Below the pieces are notes generated by a model. It was not told the DNA's origin. It saw only the letters and a program-made list of their open reading frames with translations, and ran no database searches. Positions 22,810 through 36,008 of a DNA stretch of 64,000 nucleotides are shown here, piece after piece. The translations under genes and the position numbers were made by a program. Each line of letters starts with the position of its first letter. Position 1 is the stretch's first letter. This stretch comes from Sambucus nigra (taxonomy: Eukaryota; Streptophyta; Magnoliopsida; Dipsacales; Adoxaceae). The stretch spans positions 158,257,241 to 158,321,240 of the forward strand of contig OX422221.1 of assembly GCA_949130495.1 (NCBI GenBank), in the 5' to 3' direction.

Positions 22810-22810
<1 letters not shown>

Positions 22811-22868
<58 letters not shown>
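22811..22868. repeat. Compound microsatellite (TA)n(TG)n
   Basis: TA repeats to 22850, then GT repeats to 22868. Confidence 0.95.
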
Positions 22869-23689
22869 AATTTGCAGGTTGTACTTGAAATCATTTTTTA
22901 ATACTAAAATCGATGGTTGAGTTTGGTTTTTGCGAGCAACTTGTGTTATATTATCAAGTTTAATCTTTCCTTAATATTTATTTGATTCCATTTTGTGTTT
23001 TAGAATGTAGTTGATATTTTATGTGCATTAATGTATTATTATATATCTCTTTAAAAATTTAAAAGCAATGCTAAAAAATAACGAATAAGATAAAATAAAT
23101 TCATTCTTTTATCTAAAACTATTCAAATTTATGCTAATTGCATAGGGTTCCAATAGGGCATGAGCCAATCCTCGATAGAAGTCTTATGTTAAGTTAAGTT
23201 GTTGTCTAAATAACACAGTTTTCTCATTTAGCTTCACCCTCATTTATACAGTTTATGGACCTTAAAATCCATCTCAAACAAGTCCAAACAAGCCTTATTG
23301 GTTTACTGACCCATGGGTGGACCCTTCCATTACTATTAACCTCATTTAGGCTCACAAAACGCCCCAAAACTTCAATTAAAAATACAAACTCATTTCATGT
23401 CCAATTAAACAAAAATTAGCACATAAAGTTATTAAATAATTTATTTTAACTTAAGCTACACCACATTTATTAACTAATCACGTTATTAATATATTAACAT
23501 GTACTTAAACTTTTTGACACAGAAGAATTATTATTTTCAATAATTAACTAAAACATATATATAAAATGTTGGTAGTATTCTAGAATAAGTAAACATTTAA
23601 TTACAGTCATTGTAATAAAAACAATATATGAAAAGTTAAGAAAGATTATCATTTTTCACATTCCCTTGATTTAGAAATATTTCATGCTC

Positions 23690-23690
<1 letters not shown>

Positions 23691-23720
<30 letters not shown>
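23691..23720. repeat. Homopolymer of 30 C
   Basis: Thirty consecutive C on the plus strand within AT-rich DNA. Confidence 0.95.
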
Positions 23721-23723
<3 letters not shown>

Positions 23724-24315
23724 CATTAATTCTACAAACATTAACTACAAGGAAATGCTTACTCATAACATGTAGTTAAAATTTGAAAGTAAATCAAGTT
23801 AAAAGTAAAGCATTGTGTATGAAAAACAAATAAAGAACATTTTACAAAAGAAATGAAAATTTGATAGCTTTAACTCAATTAATATAATCCTGAATATAAT
23901 TAATGAACTCATTTGAACCTCACTTATGTCCTTAATACAAAAATATATATTTCCTAACCAACCCCTTTAATTAAATCAGACAAAACAACAATGCATTGCA
24001 TATTAGCAATTGAGAAAATTAAACTAGGAGTGACAATTTTATAAATGACATAAAAACATGACACGATATGAGATGATGCAACATTCACCCTAAATTAACA
24101 ATATGTCAAGTTCGTTTCGAGTCTTTTTGACACAAAGTCGTGCTTTGTCAACATTAGGAAATATGTTATCGAATCTTGTCATATTATTCGTATTTTTACT
24201 CGGATTATCGTGTCAATTTATGTTTAACTGTTGTAAAATAAAAAAATGATACTTCTAGTGTCATGTTATGTTCAAACCGGGATCATGTTACATTAAAAAA
24301 ATATGAAGTTGTGTG

Positions 24316-25156
24316 TGTAATACCCCATATATTTATGGCATTTATTTATTTTTTTAATTAATTATTAGTTGAAGGTTTAGTTGATTAATTACGAAACTGG
24401 ACCCTTAATCTTATTATAGTCCTTCTAAATAAAATGGAAACTTGTTTCATACACTATTATGATTATTATATATTATGGGGATGGGATATTGTCGCATATC
24501 AGAGGTTGTAGGTTGATTGGGATTGGGTTTGAGCCTTCATGGATGAAATCTTAGGGAAGAACTCGGCACTAGGACCGTTGTATCAATCTGTCTTAGGGAT
24601 GGATCAATATGTCCCTGTGGGCTAGCCCAGTTTATGTTATTTTAGGGGAATTAAACATGGTTTATAAATTAATTTTTATTTTAAGGATTTAAGATAAGTA
24701 AATACTATTATGTAAACAGTTTGTTTGGAGGACGATACATATTTTAGAAACCATGAGATTCAAGTTAAATTTTATAAAGTCGGTTAATGTTAAACGATGT
24801 ATAAATCATTAAATAAATGAGATTATTTTTATAACCCGTCGATTAGGGTAATTGTTGATTTGTGTGGATTATGTGAACATACATAAGATGCGTATGTGTG
24901 CTCATGGGTAACATACTAGTAGGGAATATATGAGGCATGTATGACGTGATCACACGTGGTATATAGGTGAGCGCACAGGCTTTACTTAGGTCTTATACCC
25001 CTATCTTACATAGTGGGATGCACACCTCCTGCGTTGGTACAATGGGGTTAAATCCTCTCTTATAGCCTTGGGTATGGAAAAATACGTTTGGTGTGATCGT
25101 GTAATGATTTACACTGATGTTGTTTTGAGGCTATAGGGTTGGTATCTCCTATATTT
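24316..25156. other. Possible truncated chromovirus-type LTR
   Basis: Opens with TGTAATACCCCATATATTTA, like the Tekay LTR start at 28121 and 36009. No matching end or partner was found, and the copia LTR remnant begins at about 25157. Confidence 0.35.
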
Positions 25157-26460
25157 ATAAGGACAAATTTTGTCATGGTTTAAGTTTATAATGACTATGT
25201 TTAAAAAAATTAATATTGGATTTATTCCATTTTCACAAAATCGTTTTAGTCATAATTAAGTGTATGTTAAGTGTGTACCTCCAAGCTCATGAATTTGAAG
25301 ACACGATGTAGCCCGAGTAAACCGATATCAACTTCATGTCGTGGTTTCGTCATCAACATTGGGATCTTGAAAAAGGTATAATTTTGTATTATGTTGAACC
25401 TTGTGTTTCTTAGTTTCAGTGCTTAACTTTTATAGAGGTTCATTTTTGAAAAAGGATTTTAAGAAAATAATTTGGTATAAAAAGTTCATTCAAACTAACT
25501 CTTAATTCATACAAAAAAGTTTTAGTGTTTCGTTCGAACAAGTTTTGCAATTATTCTAATGAGTGTGAGGTTTTCATTTTGATGACGTTCCAACGAGCAT
25601 CAAGTGAGAACTTTTTGCGTAGAGATAATGTATTCCTAAGAAAGTCATTCAATCCCCATTCCAACGAGATTTGGTATCTTGTTCAAACGAACTTTTTTAA
25701 TTCAAACAAGGTGGCCAAAGTCATTCAAACAAGTTGGATTTTTTGTTCGAATGGCATCCCTCATTTTGTGTTCGATGGATGTTTCACGTTCTTCTATACA
25801 AACATGGTCACAGTAAGTTTATTTTATAACAAGGGTTTCAAAAATATTTTTTAAAAAGCAAACACAAAAGACCCTTTAACCCCGTTCATACCGTAGTTTA
25901 TGAGATTTAAATTTCAACATAATATGTTGGTTTGAGATCTCATCTCTTGAGCACCAAAGATTATTACCACTCCATAAAGCGACTTTTTTTTTTTTGCACG
26001 GTAGATTCTGTGTGACTACAGTAACAGAAGTTAGCCAGAGATCGATGGACACCGAGATACAGGAGGCCAACATTATGAAGCCATTAGTGGATTAATGAGG
26101 TGGCTATGAAGAAGGATTGAGGAGCGATTTGAAGAGTGCATCAATCTTGACGGTGTCCAGTCGTGAGTATGAAATCATATATCATAGTGGACTGTGCCTA
26201 GTCTAGGTCGTCCGAGGTTTTTTCCATTATGTATTTTTCTCATAGATTGTGACTATGTGTGATTAGTTTATTTTACTCTTGTATATCCACCTAGATGTAT
26301 GTTTAGTACAAGATAAAACTGGACAGTAATTTACACAACTTTGCTTAATCAGTGCATGATTTAAAATTGTTTAATTTCTCTCTTGGTCTAAATTTAATTA
26401 AAATTAAAATTTGGAATTTGGTATAACCCTATACATATGCACATAGATTCTTAGTAATTT
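25157..26460 (+). repeat. Decayed 5' LTR of gag-only copia copy 2
   Basis: The best match to the copy 1 LTR is near 26208-26350: GTCCGAGGTTTTTTCC and CTAGATGTATGTTTAG, followed by AAGATAAAACTGG. Near 25520-25770 it has the CGTTCGAAC-type words of that LTR. The start (TATAAGGACAAATTTTGTC) is only tentatively aligned. A degenerate primer site TTGATATTCGAGC follows at about 26465. Confidence 0.6.
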
Positions 26461-26986
26461 CAAATTGATATTCGAGCGGTTTCACTAAGTTATCTTGTTA
26501 ATCATAGTGGTTTTGTGATGGATTTTAATCGTGAGGGTAGTTACATTACCCGCCCTTCCATATTTGATGATTCAAACTATCTGTATTGGAAGGATTGGAA
26601 GAGATTTTTCTTAAAATTTATCGATGAGAATGTTAAAACTCCATAGTGCAAGGGTGGACTCCTCCTACTAAAGGTGGTTTATCGAAAGCATACTCCCTTT
26701 TGACAAAGGCTAAACCTAGATGTTTAATTCCACGGGATTGAATGAAATTTTTTATCCTTTCACTGCTGAAGAATTCAAGAGAATTATGACTTGTGATAGT
26801 ACAAAGGATGCATGGGATATTTTAAAATCCACTCATAAGGGTACAAATACGATTAACATTTCTAATTTAGAAAATCTTATAATGAAATTTGAGACTATTA
26901 ATATGGGATAATATGAGTAATTTAATACATGTTATGCTAAAATGTCGAATATTGCTGACTCCTCATTTAACCTAGGTGAACCCATC

Positions 26987-27599
26987 TGTTGATACCAAAT
27001 TTAGTCTGCTGACATGGCCCAATTGAATGAAGACACGTGGAAATCTACGTGGCAACAACAAACACTTTCGAGGAACTCAGACGCTTCGAGGAATCGTACT
27101 ACAACGAGGAACACTACTTCCCCGAGGAACTCAGATGCTCCGAGGAACAAGAACTCTACGAGGAACTTTTGAGTACCGAGGAACTCTTGAGCACCGAGCA
27201 TCTTAGGCGGTCCAAGCAACTTAGGCGGTCCGAGATGCACCTCGAACAAAGCATTAATAGCAGGATAACCAACAGTTTGACTGTTCATTAAATGCTTATC
27301 ATTCAGATGTATACGCTTAAAGGGCATTGAATGTATTACCCTTTCACATGTACAGCATTGAATGTATTACCCTTTCACATTACAGCCTCAGAGCTATAAA
27401 TACATTGTACAATCCTCATTGTAAGGGGACCGGAATTTTTTAATTGAACTTGTAAACGAGAATTCCCAAACAGTCATCAATAACAGAAACAGTGGACGTA
27501 GGCCATTCTTATAAGGCTGAACCACTTTAAAAGTTCTTTGTCTCATTTATTTTATCTATGATTGAATAATTAGATATAATCTAATTTTTTACATCAACA
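26987..27599 (+). mobile_element. Solo LTR of the Tat A family
   Basis: 613 bp, TGTTGAT...ATCAACA, flanked by CCATC on both sides (26982-26986 and 27600-27604). There is no internal sequence, so it results from recombination between the two LTRs of a former complete insertion. It sits inside the copia copy 2 gag. The U3 motif array has an extra unit relative to the 3060-3654 LTR. Confidence 0.95.
27395..27402 (+). promoter_or_regulatory. TATA box in the Tat A solo LTR
   Basis: TATAAATA at the same relative place as in the LTR at 3060-3654. Confidence 0.55.
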
Positions 27600-28120
27600 C
27601 CATCCTTGAACCAAGAATTTTGTTATAAATATTAAGGTCATTTCTTGAAAGATTTAATCCCAAAGTCATCATTCTAATTACTCTTGGCAGTGTTGATGCT
27701 ATGCGAGTCCGAAAATGTATAGGTGATCTCCAAACCTATGAGATGAACATGTCTCCTCCTAAGAAGAAGGGATAAAGAAAGAGAAGATCTTAGCTTTGGA
27801 AAAAACATAAGGAGAATGTGTCTGATTTCGATAGTTAGTTTAAGTTAGAGAATAAAGAGATAGGTAGATTTGCAAAAAAATTCAAAAAAATTCTTAAGCT
27901 TAGAATAGATAATAGTTTTAATAGAAATACAATAACTTTAACAACAACCATGATAGGAAGAAGTGTAATAAACCTAGGAAGGTAGATAACCATGAAAAGT
28001 ATTATGAGTGCCAAAGGCTTGGGCATAATGCTTTTGAGTGTCCCGATAAGCAAAGGAATAACGGTAAGAAGACCAAAGCTTATAATGCTACCCTTAGTGA
28101 TGGTGAGTTATAATACAAAA

Positions 28121-31100
28121 CGTAATACCCCGTATTTTTATGCTATATTAATTTGGGGATTTATTAAATTTAATGTGAGTGAATAATTTAATAAAAATCC
28201 GAAAATTAATTATGTTATAATTATTAACGTGACGAGAGTTAGTAATTATGGGAAATTTGTTGAATATTACTAATGAGCAAAGTAATATATTATATTGGTT
28301 ATATTGAATGTCATGAGTGAATTAAATGACAATTTTGGAAATTTGAATCGGGACGCGCCCGTGTCACGTCGGGACTAAATTTTGTTAAATAAAAAGTGAA
28401 TATTTTATAAGTTGTTCGTATGGTCGTTTTGAGTGCGCCAACGCGTCCGGAAGGGTCGAGATAGTCAGAAAAGTGTACCCGGGGGTTTAGTTTGGGTCTC
28501 GGGGCGTTTTTAGGCCTAATTAGTACCCCGGGAGGGCAATTTAGTCATTTCACCTTTTTGGGTAATTAAACCCACGAAATGCAGCAACCTATATCAGCCA
28601 TTTAGGTTAGTCTTTTAGGGTTATAATATTCAGAACACAAGTGACGGCCATTGGAGAAGAGAGGAGAGAGCTCCAAGGCAATTCAAGGGCAAAAAGTCAC
28701 CGGTTTGCACCGCCGCCACCACCAACGCGTAGATCGCGAGAAGGGGAACGCAACCACACCGGATTCATCTGCAAACCAGAATTCCGACAATCCCAGGCAA
28801 GTATTTATCTTGCGTATTTTCGTTAGTGCAATCTTCATGTTAGTTTAGGAATGATTAGAGATGATAAATATGGAAGAAAACCCAATTTGTATTAGGAAAA
28901 TGCACGTAGTATTGATGTATATGAAATTCTGGAATCCTTGCCATGTAGAGGAATATAACCCACGAAATTTGGATGATATATTAAGAGGAAATTCTGGTAA
29001 AAACAGATTAGAACCATGATTAAGAAAAACTCTAGGGTTCTTGATAATTAGATGAGATTTTGGCTTAATTATCCATGTTTAATGTTAGATATATACATGC
29101 TTTACGTTGAAAACATCTGCTATATTGATATAATGTTAGTAGTAGGATTTTTGGGACGTTTAGAATGGAAAAACATGGTTTTGGATGAAGAAAATTGGTA
29201 GAACCTGTAACTGCATTTCTGCAGATTTTTCGCGGACCTACTTGATCGATCGATCGAGCCTAGAGCTTCGATCGATCGAAGGTTCGATCGATCGAGCCCC
29301 AGACCTCGATCGATCGACCCCTCCTGGCAGACTCTTATTTCCCTTATTTAATTAGTTAAATTAAATTTATCGTGAAATAATTCTTGGGTGTTCTTCATAA
29401 AATGTTTTGGGAGATAGGAAAGACCAGTAGGACTTATGAATAAGTGTTGGGAACTTTATTATGAGACGAGAATTTTGCTTTTGGGATAATCATATAATAA
29501 ACGATGAAACTACGTATTCCAAGTGAGAGATTTCGGCGAATAGTTATGTTAGTGAATAGAGGTATACCTACTGAATTTTCCTAATTGGAAGAATAGAGTC
29601 CACGAGTATCACGAAATAAGTGAGAAAACCCTTCGAGTTAAGGTTAGAGATGAAACCTTATACGTAATACTAATAATGTGAAATTAAGGAAATGGTATAA
29701 TTATGGGTGACGAGAAGAACCTATATTAATATAATAACTGTGGTATATTTATATAATTGTGTGTACATATATTATATACATGTGAAAAACATACCGCGCT
29801 ACTTGCTATCCTTGAGGTTACCGCGCTGGGACAGTCTTATCTCGATGGGACCTTTATGGGGGATATTGACTTGTACCTTAGAAGATAGATATCCTTGGTA
29901 CAGGCTATCGAATTGATAGTTCAGACGGTCCTAAGAGACGCGAGTATGTGCCATCCTCTTAGAGACTTGGAATCTATACTTCGCCTCGATATTGCTTGTG
30001 TATGTGATTAATACAATTCGAGAGTGATTAGGAAATTGTATTCCCCTTGATATGAGTGGTATGGGGTTTGGATAGTAGAAGCATGCACGCACCATAGTTT
30101 TATTTGGGGTGCTATTATTATATATATTATACGAGTAGTTCATATATATATGAGATTCGGGGATTTGAAACTGCCTACTGTGATTTGATAAGTAGGACAT
30201 GATTGATGACTCAAATTTAAATACTTGTTTTGAGAAAGTATAATATGTCACTGGAAAACTTTATTGATTTTATAAAGTTAAAATGGAGAACTTTGGTTAC
30301 TAATGGAAACATTCTTTTCAAAATGGAATCGTTGAATTTTAAATCTTACGTGTAATCTAAGATAAGTTAAATTCTTGGGAAGGTTAGTATGATAAAATGA
30401 TAAGATAAACCGTTGGGAAGGTTAGTGCGATAGGTGTGCACATTAGAAGAGAGGTGAGAATTTCTCAAGAGAGTGTCGCACTAATATGTTGTTGCATTGG
30501 CCTGTATTAATTTAAATACTTGCTAAACGTATTTTAAATCAAACACACTTTCGGGCTCTGACCCGTTTCTTTTTCTCTCTCTCTCTCTTGTATATATATG
30601 TATATATTTCAGGTGCCCAGCCACAGGGGCGTCTTGCTTAGGATCCCTTGAGAGGAACGTACTGCAGCTTAGGTGGGAGTTGCGGGTCACTTGCGTAGAC
30701 GTCTTCCTTTATTGACTCCACTTCTAGCATTCTCATTTATTGGGCATGTGTCGCCCTTTCCATTATTTCATTGTTATTGGGACATTTTTATTTCAGTTAT
30801 TTCCAGTATTGTTATTATGGATTTATTCAGTTTAGTTATGTGACTTTATATTTCGCATGTTGACATTCGATTTACGAATGTTTTAAATTAATTGGATTGT
30901 GTTCCAGGTTTTATTGTGGTGTGATTCTTAATTGTTGGAATGTTGTTAATAAATAAATAAATCTTTTTCTTTAAATAAAATTTGGAAAGTATGTATGAAA
31001 ATGGTTTTGACACTTAGCTTAATTATTAGGGTGTTAAATTGGAAAATTTATTTTTATCGACAGTGATGCTGAGGATGAACCAACTGTTTACCTTGATTTA

Positions 31101-31149
31101 ATTTAATAAAGGAGTGATCGCCCGGTATTTAATTCGGCGGGGTGTCACA
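28121..31149 (+). repeat. 5' LTR of the Tekay element
   Basis: 3029 bp, ending GGGGTGTCACA. It differs from the 3' LTR mainly by a block of about two dozen bases near 28382-28407 that the other copy lacks, and by clustered substitutions in the first 330 bp. It contains a TCGATCGATCGA cluster (29243-29319) and a CT/TA microsatellite near 30575-30608. Open frames inside it are not genes. Confidence 0.95.
29243..29319. repeat. GATCGATC palindrome cluster in the Tekay 5' LTR
   Basis: Four blocks of GATCGATC within 77 bp, separated by 10-15 bases (for example TTGATCGATCGATCGAGCC and TTCGATCGATCGAAGG). Repeated in the 3' LTR at 37107-37183. Confidence 0.9.
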
Positions 31150-31151
31150 GG

Positions 31152-31163
31152 TGGTATCAGAGC
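31152..31163 (+). promoter_or_regulatory. Primer-binding site of the Tekay element, tRNA-iMet
   Basis: TGGTATCAGAGC begins two bases after the LTR end and is complementary to the initiator Met-tRNA 3' end. Confidence 0.9.
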
Positions 31164-31333
31164 ATCAGGTTCTAGTGTCCATAGGATCTGTACGGCTTAT
31201 TTCGCTTTCCGCTTAACGTTATTGCTATAGAGCCCTATTTTTAGGATTGTTGTATTCTTGCTTTTACGTTTAAGTCTTCAGCTATTTGAGATTTGACAAT
31301 AACTGTAGACTAATAAACTTGTTCACATTTCAG

Positions 31334-33154
31334 ATGCCTTCGAGACGTGCTCCGAAAGATAGGCGTGCCCAAGCCGAGCAGCCAGCAGCTCCGGCACCAG
31401 GCACAATGAATGCAAACAAAGTAGCCGCCATTGTTGCTCAGGCGGTGAATGCCGCGATAGCGGTGATTCAGCAGGCTCCACCCCAGGTTCAGGCAGTGGC
31501 GGCACAACTTCCATCTGCATGGGAGAGGGTTCGGGATGCTTTTCAGAAAGCGCATCCCCCTGAGTTTTCTGGTAGCTCCGATATTGTTACAGTTAGCCAA
31601 TGGAAGAAGGACATCCAGCGGCATCTCCGTATGTATGAGTGCACTGACGTGAAAAAGTAGTTATTGGCTTCCTTAAAGCTGGTGGGAGCCGCATTGCAGT
31701 GGTGGGAGTCCACTACCACTTTGGAGGAGAGGGACACGATCCCTATTCAGTTGTTCTGAGAGCGGTTTAACCGCAAGTATTTTCCACACGCAGTGCAGAT
31801 TGAGATGAGGCGGAAATTACTAAATCTAATGCAGGAGAACTTTACTGTAGCTGAATATGAGGAGGAGTTCACGAGACTTCTCACAATTGTGCCAGATGAG
31901 GCACCTACTGAGAGCAAGAAGATTTTGCTGTTTGTCGAAGGGTTAGCTTGGAGGATCCGTCAGCACCTTATTGGGAATCTATCCCTGAGTACGTTCACTG
32001 ATGTACTCAATACCGCATTGCTACATTGCCAGGATCACCGTTTCCATCTGCAGGGAAGCAAGAGAGCAGGAGAGTCCAGCCAGCAGGGTAGGACCGGGGA
32101 AAATAGTGCCAGTGGGGCACCATCTCATGGACAGACTCGTCAGCACGAGTAGAGTTCCCATCAGGGGGACCCTACTAAGCAATTCCGTTCAGGTGATTCT
32201 AGGCAGGGATTCGGGGGTTTTAGGCAGGGCCATCAGGGCCAACCTAATCAGCAGGGCCAACACCGACAGCAGGGGCAGCAGCAGGGCCAGCAGGGCCAAC
32301 AGCGTGCTAATCAGGGTCAATAGGGCCAGTGGCGTGGAGGTAACAGCCAACATGGCCGTGGACAGCAGGGTCAGAGGGGAGGTAACTTCAAAGGCCGATG
32401 TTTTGGGTGCGGTAAACATGGCCATAGGCGCCAGGATTGCCCAGAGGGCGATAGGGCCCCACAGCAGCAGGGAGCCCGTAATGAGCCACAAAGACCACTA
32501 TTTTCACCTACCCTCCCAGCTCCAGCCCAGGTGCCAGCCCTACCAGCCATTCGAGCAGCTCCAGTGCAGCAGGGGCAATTACAGTATGGACGTGTCTATA
32601 ACGTCCACCAGGCAGCAGCTCCACAGGTACCACCCGCGATTGAGGGTATGTTTCCTATCCATGGTACTATGGGTCGGGTTTTGTTTGATACTGGGGCAAC
32701 GCATTGTTTTATAGCTACGCATTTTGCGAAGGCCTTAGGGTTGTTAGCCACGGCAGAGAGCACAGTGACGTGTGTAGACTCACCACTAGGGAGTGGGTCA
32801 CTTATTTTCTTTATATGCCGGGGAGTGGGGGTAGAGATTGGTATCTTGGTATTACCTGCAGACATGTTAGTCTTAGACATGCACGAGCATGATGTGATTA
32901 TTGGTATGGATTGGTTCGCAGCTTATAGAGCCATGATTGATTGCTTCGGTGGGAGCATTGTTTTTGCCATTCCGGGGCAAGAGATGTTTGTAGTGGAGAT
33001 GCCTCGCCCAGAGGGAGGCTCGACCGCTCATTTATATTGCATAGAGGAGGATACCTCTAAGGAGGTCGTGATTCCCTTATATTCGATCCCAGTTGTCAGG
33101 GAGTATTCCGATGTGTTTCAGGATATACCAGGCCTACCCCCAGTTGAGAGATAG
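31334..33154 (+). pseudogene. Tekay Gag and protease
   Basis: Starts at ATG 31334 (MPSRRAPKDRRAQ). The capsid domain includes WERVRDAFQKAHPPEFSGS, and the zinc knuckle is CFGCGKHGHRRQDC (CX2CX4HX4C, about 32401-32442). Between them is a Gln/Gly-rich stretch built on GQQGQ. The aspartic protease has VLFDTGATHCFI (near 32677) and IIGMDWF. In-frame stops are TAG at 31658, TGA at 31757 (Trp in the family's FWERFN), TAG at 32150 and TAG at 32321. At about 33149 a base is lost, shifting into the reverse-transcriptase frame. Gag forms the particle and the protease matures the polyprotein; with these stops neither full product can be made. Confidence 0.85.
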
Positions 33155-35998
33155 ACTTTGTTATAGACTTATTGCCAGATACGAGACCTATAGCACGCGC
33201 ACCGTACCGTATGGCTCCGGCAGAGATGCGAGAGCTACGAGATCAGATAGAGCAGCTGTTAGGTCAGGGCTTCATTCATAGGAGTACCTCACCTTGGGGC
33301 GCTCCAGTCTTGTTTGTGAAGAAGAGAGATGGTTCACTGAGATTGTGTGTGGACTACCGGGAACTGAACAAGGTAACGATACGGAATAAGTATCCGTTGC
33401 CTCGAATTGATGATCTGTTTGACCAGTTGAGGGGAGAAACTTTCTTTTCAAAGATAGATTTGAGGTCGGGGTACCATCAGTTACGTATTAGAGAGCAGGA
33501 TGTTTCAAAGACTACCTTCTTGTCGAGATATGGGTCCTATGAGTTCAGGGTGATGCCGTTCGGACTCATAAATGCTCCAGCCATTTTCATGGACTTGATG
33601 AATCGAGTATTCAGAGAGTTCTTGGATCATTTTGTCATCGTCTTCATAGATGACATCTTGATATATTCACACTCCGAGGAGGAGCATGCCGAGCACTTGA
33701 GGCAGGTTCTTCAGACTCTACGAGAGCATCAGCTGTATGCTAAGTACGAGAAGTGTGGATTCTGGTTGCGAGAGGTACAGTTCTTGGGGCATGTTGTTTC
33801 TGAGCAGGGGATTGCAGTTGACCCGAGTAAAGTATCGGCGGTGAGGGAGTGGGGACAGCCCACGACACCGACGGAAGTACGTAGTTTCTTGGGATTAGCC
33901 GGATACTACAGGAGATTCATTCGGGGATTCTCCAAAACAGCGGGTCCATTGACGAACCTGACTCGCAAGGGAGTACCATATATTTGGGATGACTCTTGTC
34001 AGTTGGCTTTCGATGAGCTGAAAGACAAGCTTACTTCAGCACCAGTCCTTGCGTTACCGAAGCCGGGTATGGAGTACCTGGTTTACACCGACGCGTCCTT
34101 ACGGGGACTTGGGGGAGTACTTCAGCAGGAAGAGAAGGCTATATATTTTACTTCCCGCAAGCTTAAGCCGCATGAGAAGAATTACCCCACCCACGACCTG
34201 GAGTTAGCAGCGATCGTCTTTGCATTGAGGATATGGAGGCACTATTTATTGGGGGAGAAATTCCGTTTGTTCACAGACCACAAGTCACTACAGTACCTAT
34301 TCACTCAGCGAGAGCTGAATATGCGTCAGCGCAGGTGGTTAGAGTTTGTGAAAGACTGTCAGTTCGAAATACAGTATCATCCGGGGAAGGCCAACGTAGT
34401 TGTTGATGCGTTAAGCCGTAGATCGGTAGACGATGTAGCGGACGTCTGGAAAGCAAAGTGGAAGGAGTTGGGTCACCACGACGCAGTAGCACGTTCTTTC
34501 ATATTCGTGATGTCAGTCACACCCGAGATTGTTACGAGGGTGATACAGGCACAGACCACAGACCCGTTTTTCCCGGAGCAGATTGTGCGACTTCTAGCCG
34601 AGGGTGTTGAGTCCTATTCTGTTAGTTCCGATGGAGGTTTGCGGTTTAATGGGAGATTGGTGGTTCCAGAAGGAGTAGAATTACGTCATGAAGTGATGAC
34701 TCATTCTCATGGGTCCCGATTTGCAGTTCATCCGGGAGGCGATATGATGTACCAGAATATGAGGCGACAATACTGGTGGAGTGGGATGAAGAAGGACATC
34801 GCCGAGTTCGTGTCCAAGTGTTCTGCCTGCCAACTGGTAAAGGTGGACCACCAGAAACCGTCAGGATTGATTCATCCATTGGAAGTACCCGCATGGAAGT
34901 GGGAGAGTATTTCCATGGATTTTATTACGGGGTTTCCTACATCACAGCGGGGCCACGATTCTATCTGGGTGATTGTAGACCGTTTTACCAAGGTGGCTCA
35001 TTTTCTGCCAGTGCGGACAGATTATACCACGGGCCAGTATGCTCAGTTGTTCATTTCTGAGATCGTCAGATTACACGGGGTGCCCCTGAATATTGTGTTA
35101 GATAGAGACAAGATCTTCGTGTCACATTTCTGGGAAAGCTTTCAGGAGGCTATGGGTACTGAGTTGAGGCTGAGTTCAGCTTACCACCCACAGACAGATG
35201 GACAGACAGAGCGTACTAATCAGATGTTAGAGGATATGCTACGCATGTGTGTCCTTGATTTTGGAGGAGGTTGGGAGCCACACCTTCCATTGGTAGAGTT
35301 CGCTTATAATAACTCGTATCAGTTTACGATTGGTATGGCTCCATTTGAGGCTTTGTATGGCAGGCCTTGTCGTTCTCCCACTTGTTGGCTCGAAGTGGGG
35401 GATAACAAGTTTCTAGGACCGGAGGTGATTCAGGAGACCTCCGTGAGGATTGAGATGATCAGGAGTCGCATTCGGGTAGCCCAGGACAGGCAAAAGAGCT
35501 ACGCCGATGCGAAACGGTTCTTCCGGGAGTTTAGTGTGGGGGACCAAGTGTTATTGCGTGTATCTCCTATGAAGGGAGTGATGAGGTTCGGGAAGAAGGG
35601 GAAGTTGGCTCCGAGGTACGTGGGACCATTTCCCATCATCGAGAGAATTGGGCCGGTTGCATACACTGCCAGAGTATTTACATCGCATACACTATGTATT
35701 CCACATCTCGTCGTTGAGACGGTATCTTCGGGATGATATGGCCCATACTCACATCGCGATAGATGAGATAGACTTATAGCCTGACAGCTCTTACGAGGAG
35801 AGACCGGTGGCTATCCTAGACTATAGTGAAAGGAGATTGAGGTTGAAGATAGTTCCACTTGTGCGGGTCCAGTGGGAACATCATAATGTGGAGGAATCCA
35901 CTTGGGAGCGTGAGGCAGATATACGCGAAAGATATCCAGAGTTGTTTTTACCAGGTATGCCTTATTTTCCGAATTTCGGGACGAAATTCCGTTATTAG
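33151..35998 (+). pseudogene. Tekay reverse transcriptase, RNase H, integrase and chromodomain
   Basis: One open frame of about 860 codons runs to 35736. [22 protein letters not shown] and the catalytic [10 protein letters not shown] (FIDD at 33643-33654). RNase [15 protein letters not shown]. Integrase: zinc-binding H...H...KCSACQ, then the D,D,E core as [18 protein letters not shown] and TDGQTER. After a frameshift near 35690 the same protein continues as [14 protein letters not shown], a TAG at 35777, and a chromodomain (LRLKIVPLVRVQWEHHNVEE, then STWERE) ending at the TAG 35996-35998. The chromodomain is the mark of chromoviruses and is thought to direct integration to heterochromatin. 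The RT-IN part alone is free of stops. Confidence 0.9.
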
Positions 35999-36008
35999 GG
36001 GGGAAGTA
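35997..36008 (+). promoter_or_regulatory. Polypurine tract of the Tekay element
   Basis: AGGGGGGAAGTA directly before the LTR start TGTAATACCCC. It overlaps the stop codon of the polyprotein frame. Confidence 0.85.

Larger units (their letters stand above)
22595..24315. other. Unassigned sequence with microsatellites
   Basis: No coding similarity. It includes the TA/TG microsatellite (22811-22868) and the C-run (23691-23720). The block at about 24020-24300 is rich in words such as GACACGATATGA and TCGTGTCAATTT, typical of dispersed plant repeats, but I could not define ends. Confidence 0.4.

Noticed and set aside
28641..30251. Several open frames of 60-106 codons inside the Tekay 5' LTR, repeated in the 3' LTR
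   Set aside because: They occur on both strands, have no recognisable domain, and are duplicated only because the LTR is. Treated as chance frames.
32001..32714. 237-codon plus-strand open frame rich in Arg, Ser and Asn
   Set aside because: It is the alternative reading frame of the Gln/Gly-rich part of Tekay Gag.
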